Assembly: GCA_002396385.1 (NCBI GenBank)
Contig: DGTD01000050.1
Location: forward strand, 1-42,621
Reading direction: 5' to 3'
DNA length: 42,621 bases
Source: Bacteroidales bacterium UBA4345
GTDB lineage: Bacteria > Bacteroidota > Bacteroidia > Bacteroidales > Paludibacteraceae
The notes beneath the pieces were generated by a model. It was given only the letters and a program-made list of their open reading frames with translations, ran no database searches and was not told where the DNA came from. The translations under genes and the position numbers were made by a program. Below are positions 42,346 through 42,621 of the stretch, piece by piece. Position 1 is the first letter of the stretch; each line of letters begins with the position of its first letter.

Positions 42346-42621
42346 ATGAGCAAAGATACTATAGATACTAAGAAAATAACATTTTGAATTTTTTAAAAGT
42401 AAATTGTATTGAAATCCCAATCATTCAGCGAGATTATGCGCAGGGGCGTCTTGGAAAGGAACATCTACGCAGAGCATTTCTTTTTGATATAAAAAATGCC
42501 TTGGATAATAAGAAAGAAATGGAACTTGATTTTGTATATGGTTCTTTCGAAAATGAAAAATTTAGTCCACTTGATGGTCAACAACGATTAACTACACTTT
42601 GGCTTTTGCATTGGTATATTG
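42346..42621 (+). pseudogene. DUF262-family protein, N-terminal part with early frameshift (partial)
   Basis: The ATG at 42346, 7 bases after the previous gene, reads MSKDTIDTKKITF and stops at TGA (42385-42387). A shift by one base continues LNFLKVNCIEIPIIQRDYAQGR and, later, FSPLDGQQRLTTLWLLHWYI to the window edge. IPIIQRDYAQGR and DGQQRLTTLW are hallmark motifs of the DUF262 ParB/sulfiredoxin-like nuclease domain. The break lies in TTTT (42382-42385); one extra T would restore a perfect reading, so it is either a homopolymer sequencing error or a recent mutation. The gene is immediately downstream of a second DUF262 gene, a known tandem arrangement. Confidence 0.7.

Overview
The window comes from a member of the phylum Bacteroidota, most likely the order Bacteroidales. 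The evidence is the repeated TAnnTTTG -7 promoter element (often with a TTG about 20 bases upstream), AT-rich leaders without clear Shine-Dalgarno sites, lipoproteins, a secreted protein with a type IX secretion sorting tail, and genes typical of gut Bacteroidales (AAA/DUF4143 ATPases, AAA/PD-(D/E)XK proteins, DUF262 proteins). No rRNA or tRNA gene and no CRISPR array was seen.

Left part, 1-11.2 kb. A HerA-like ATPase runs off the left edge on the minus strand, divergent from a protein-kinase/AAA+ ATPase fusion. Three plus-strand lipoprotein genes follow: a putative HExxH metalloprotease between two small paralogous lipoproteins. Then come mnmG (minus), a divergent TerB/DnaJ-like co-chaperone gene, and a minus-strand run purD - multi-pass membrane protein - VTT/DedA protein.

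Accessory island, about 11.2-19.35 kb, between purD and purE. It holds an unrecognised three-gene cassette of helical/coiled-coil proteins with its own strong terminator, a HigBA-like toxin-antitoxin pair under a 38-base perfect palindrome, an AAA-ATPase/PD-(D/E)XK protein, three copies or fragments of a DUF2958 gene, a truncated GHKL ATPase and a DUF4143 ATPase. Dispersed and tandem repeats separate these units, and several are visibly decayed.

Housekeeping and secretion, 19.35-39.5 kb. purE and folK (plus) converge on a bacterial PH-domain gene. Then come a secreted GH5 endoglucanase with an N-terminal YD-like repeat region, a 1.1 kb non-coding gap with a possible small RNA, and a 1083-residue secreted metalloprotease with a C-terminal sorting domain. 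A compact minus-strand cluster follows: glycosyltransferase - CHASE2 protein - WG-repeat caspase - trkA - trkH. After it lie asd and the sufBCD iron-sulfur cluster assembly operon.

Right edge, 39.5-42.6 kb. A second DUF4143 ATPase is preceded by four 32-base tandem repeats. Next are a 54-codon orphan antitoxin-like gene with a very strong terminator, a probable transposase tail and two adjacent DUF262-family genes. Both DUF262 genes carry frameshifts, and the second runs off the window.

The best candidates for something undescribed are the three-gene coiled-coil cassette (11819-13647), the CHASE2/caspase/glycosyltransferase locus, the repeat arrays before the DUF4143 ATPases, and the kinase-AAA+ fusion whose HRD aspartate is replaced.
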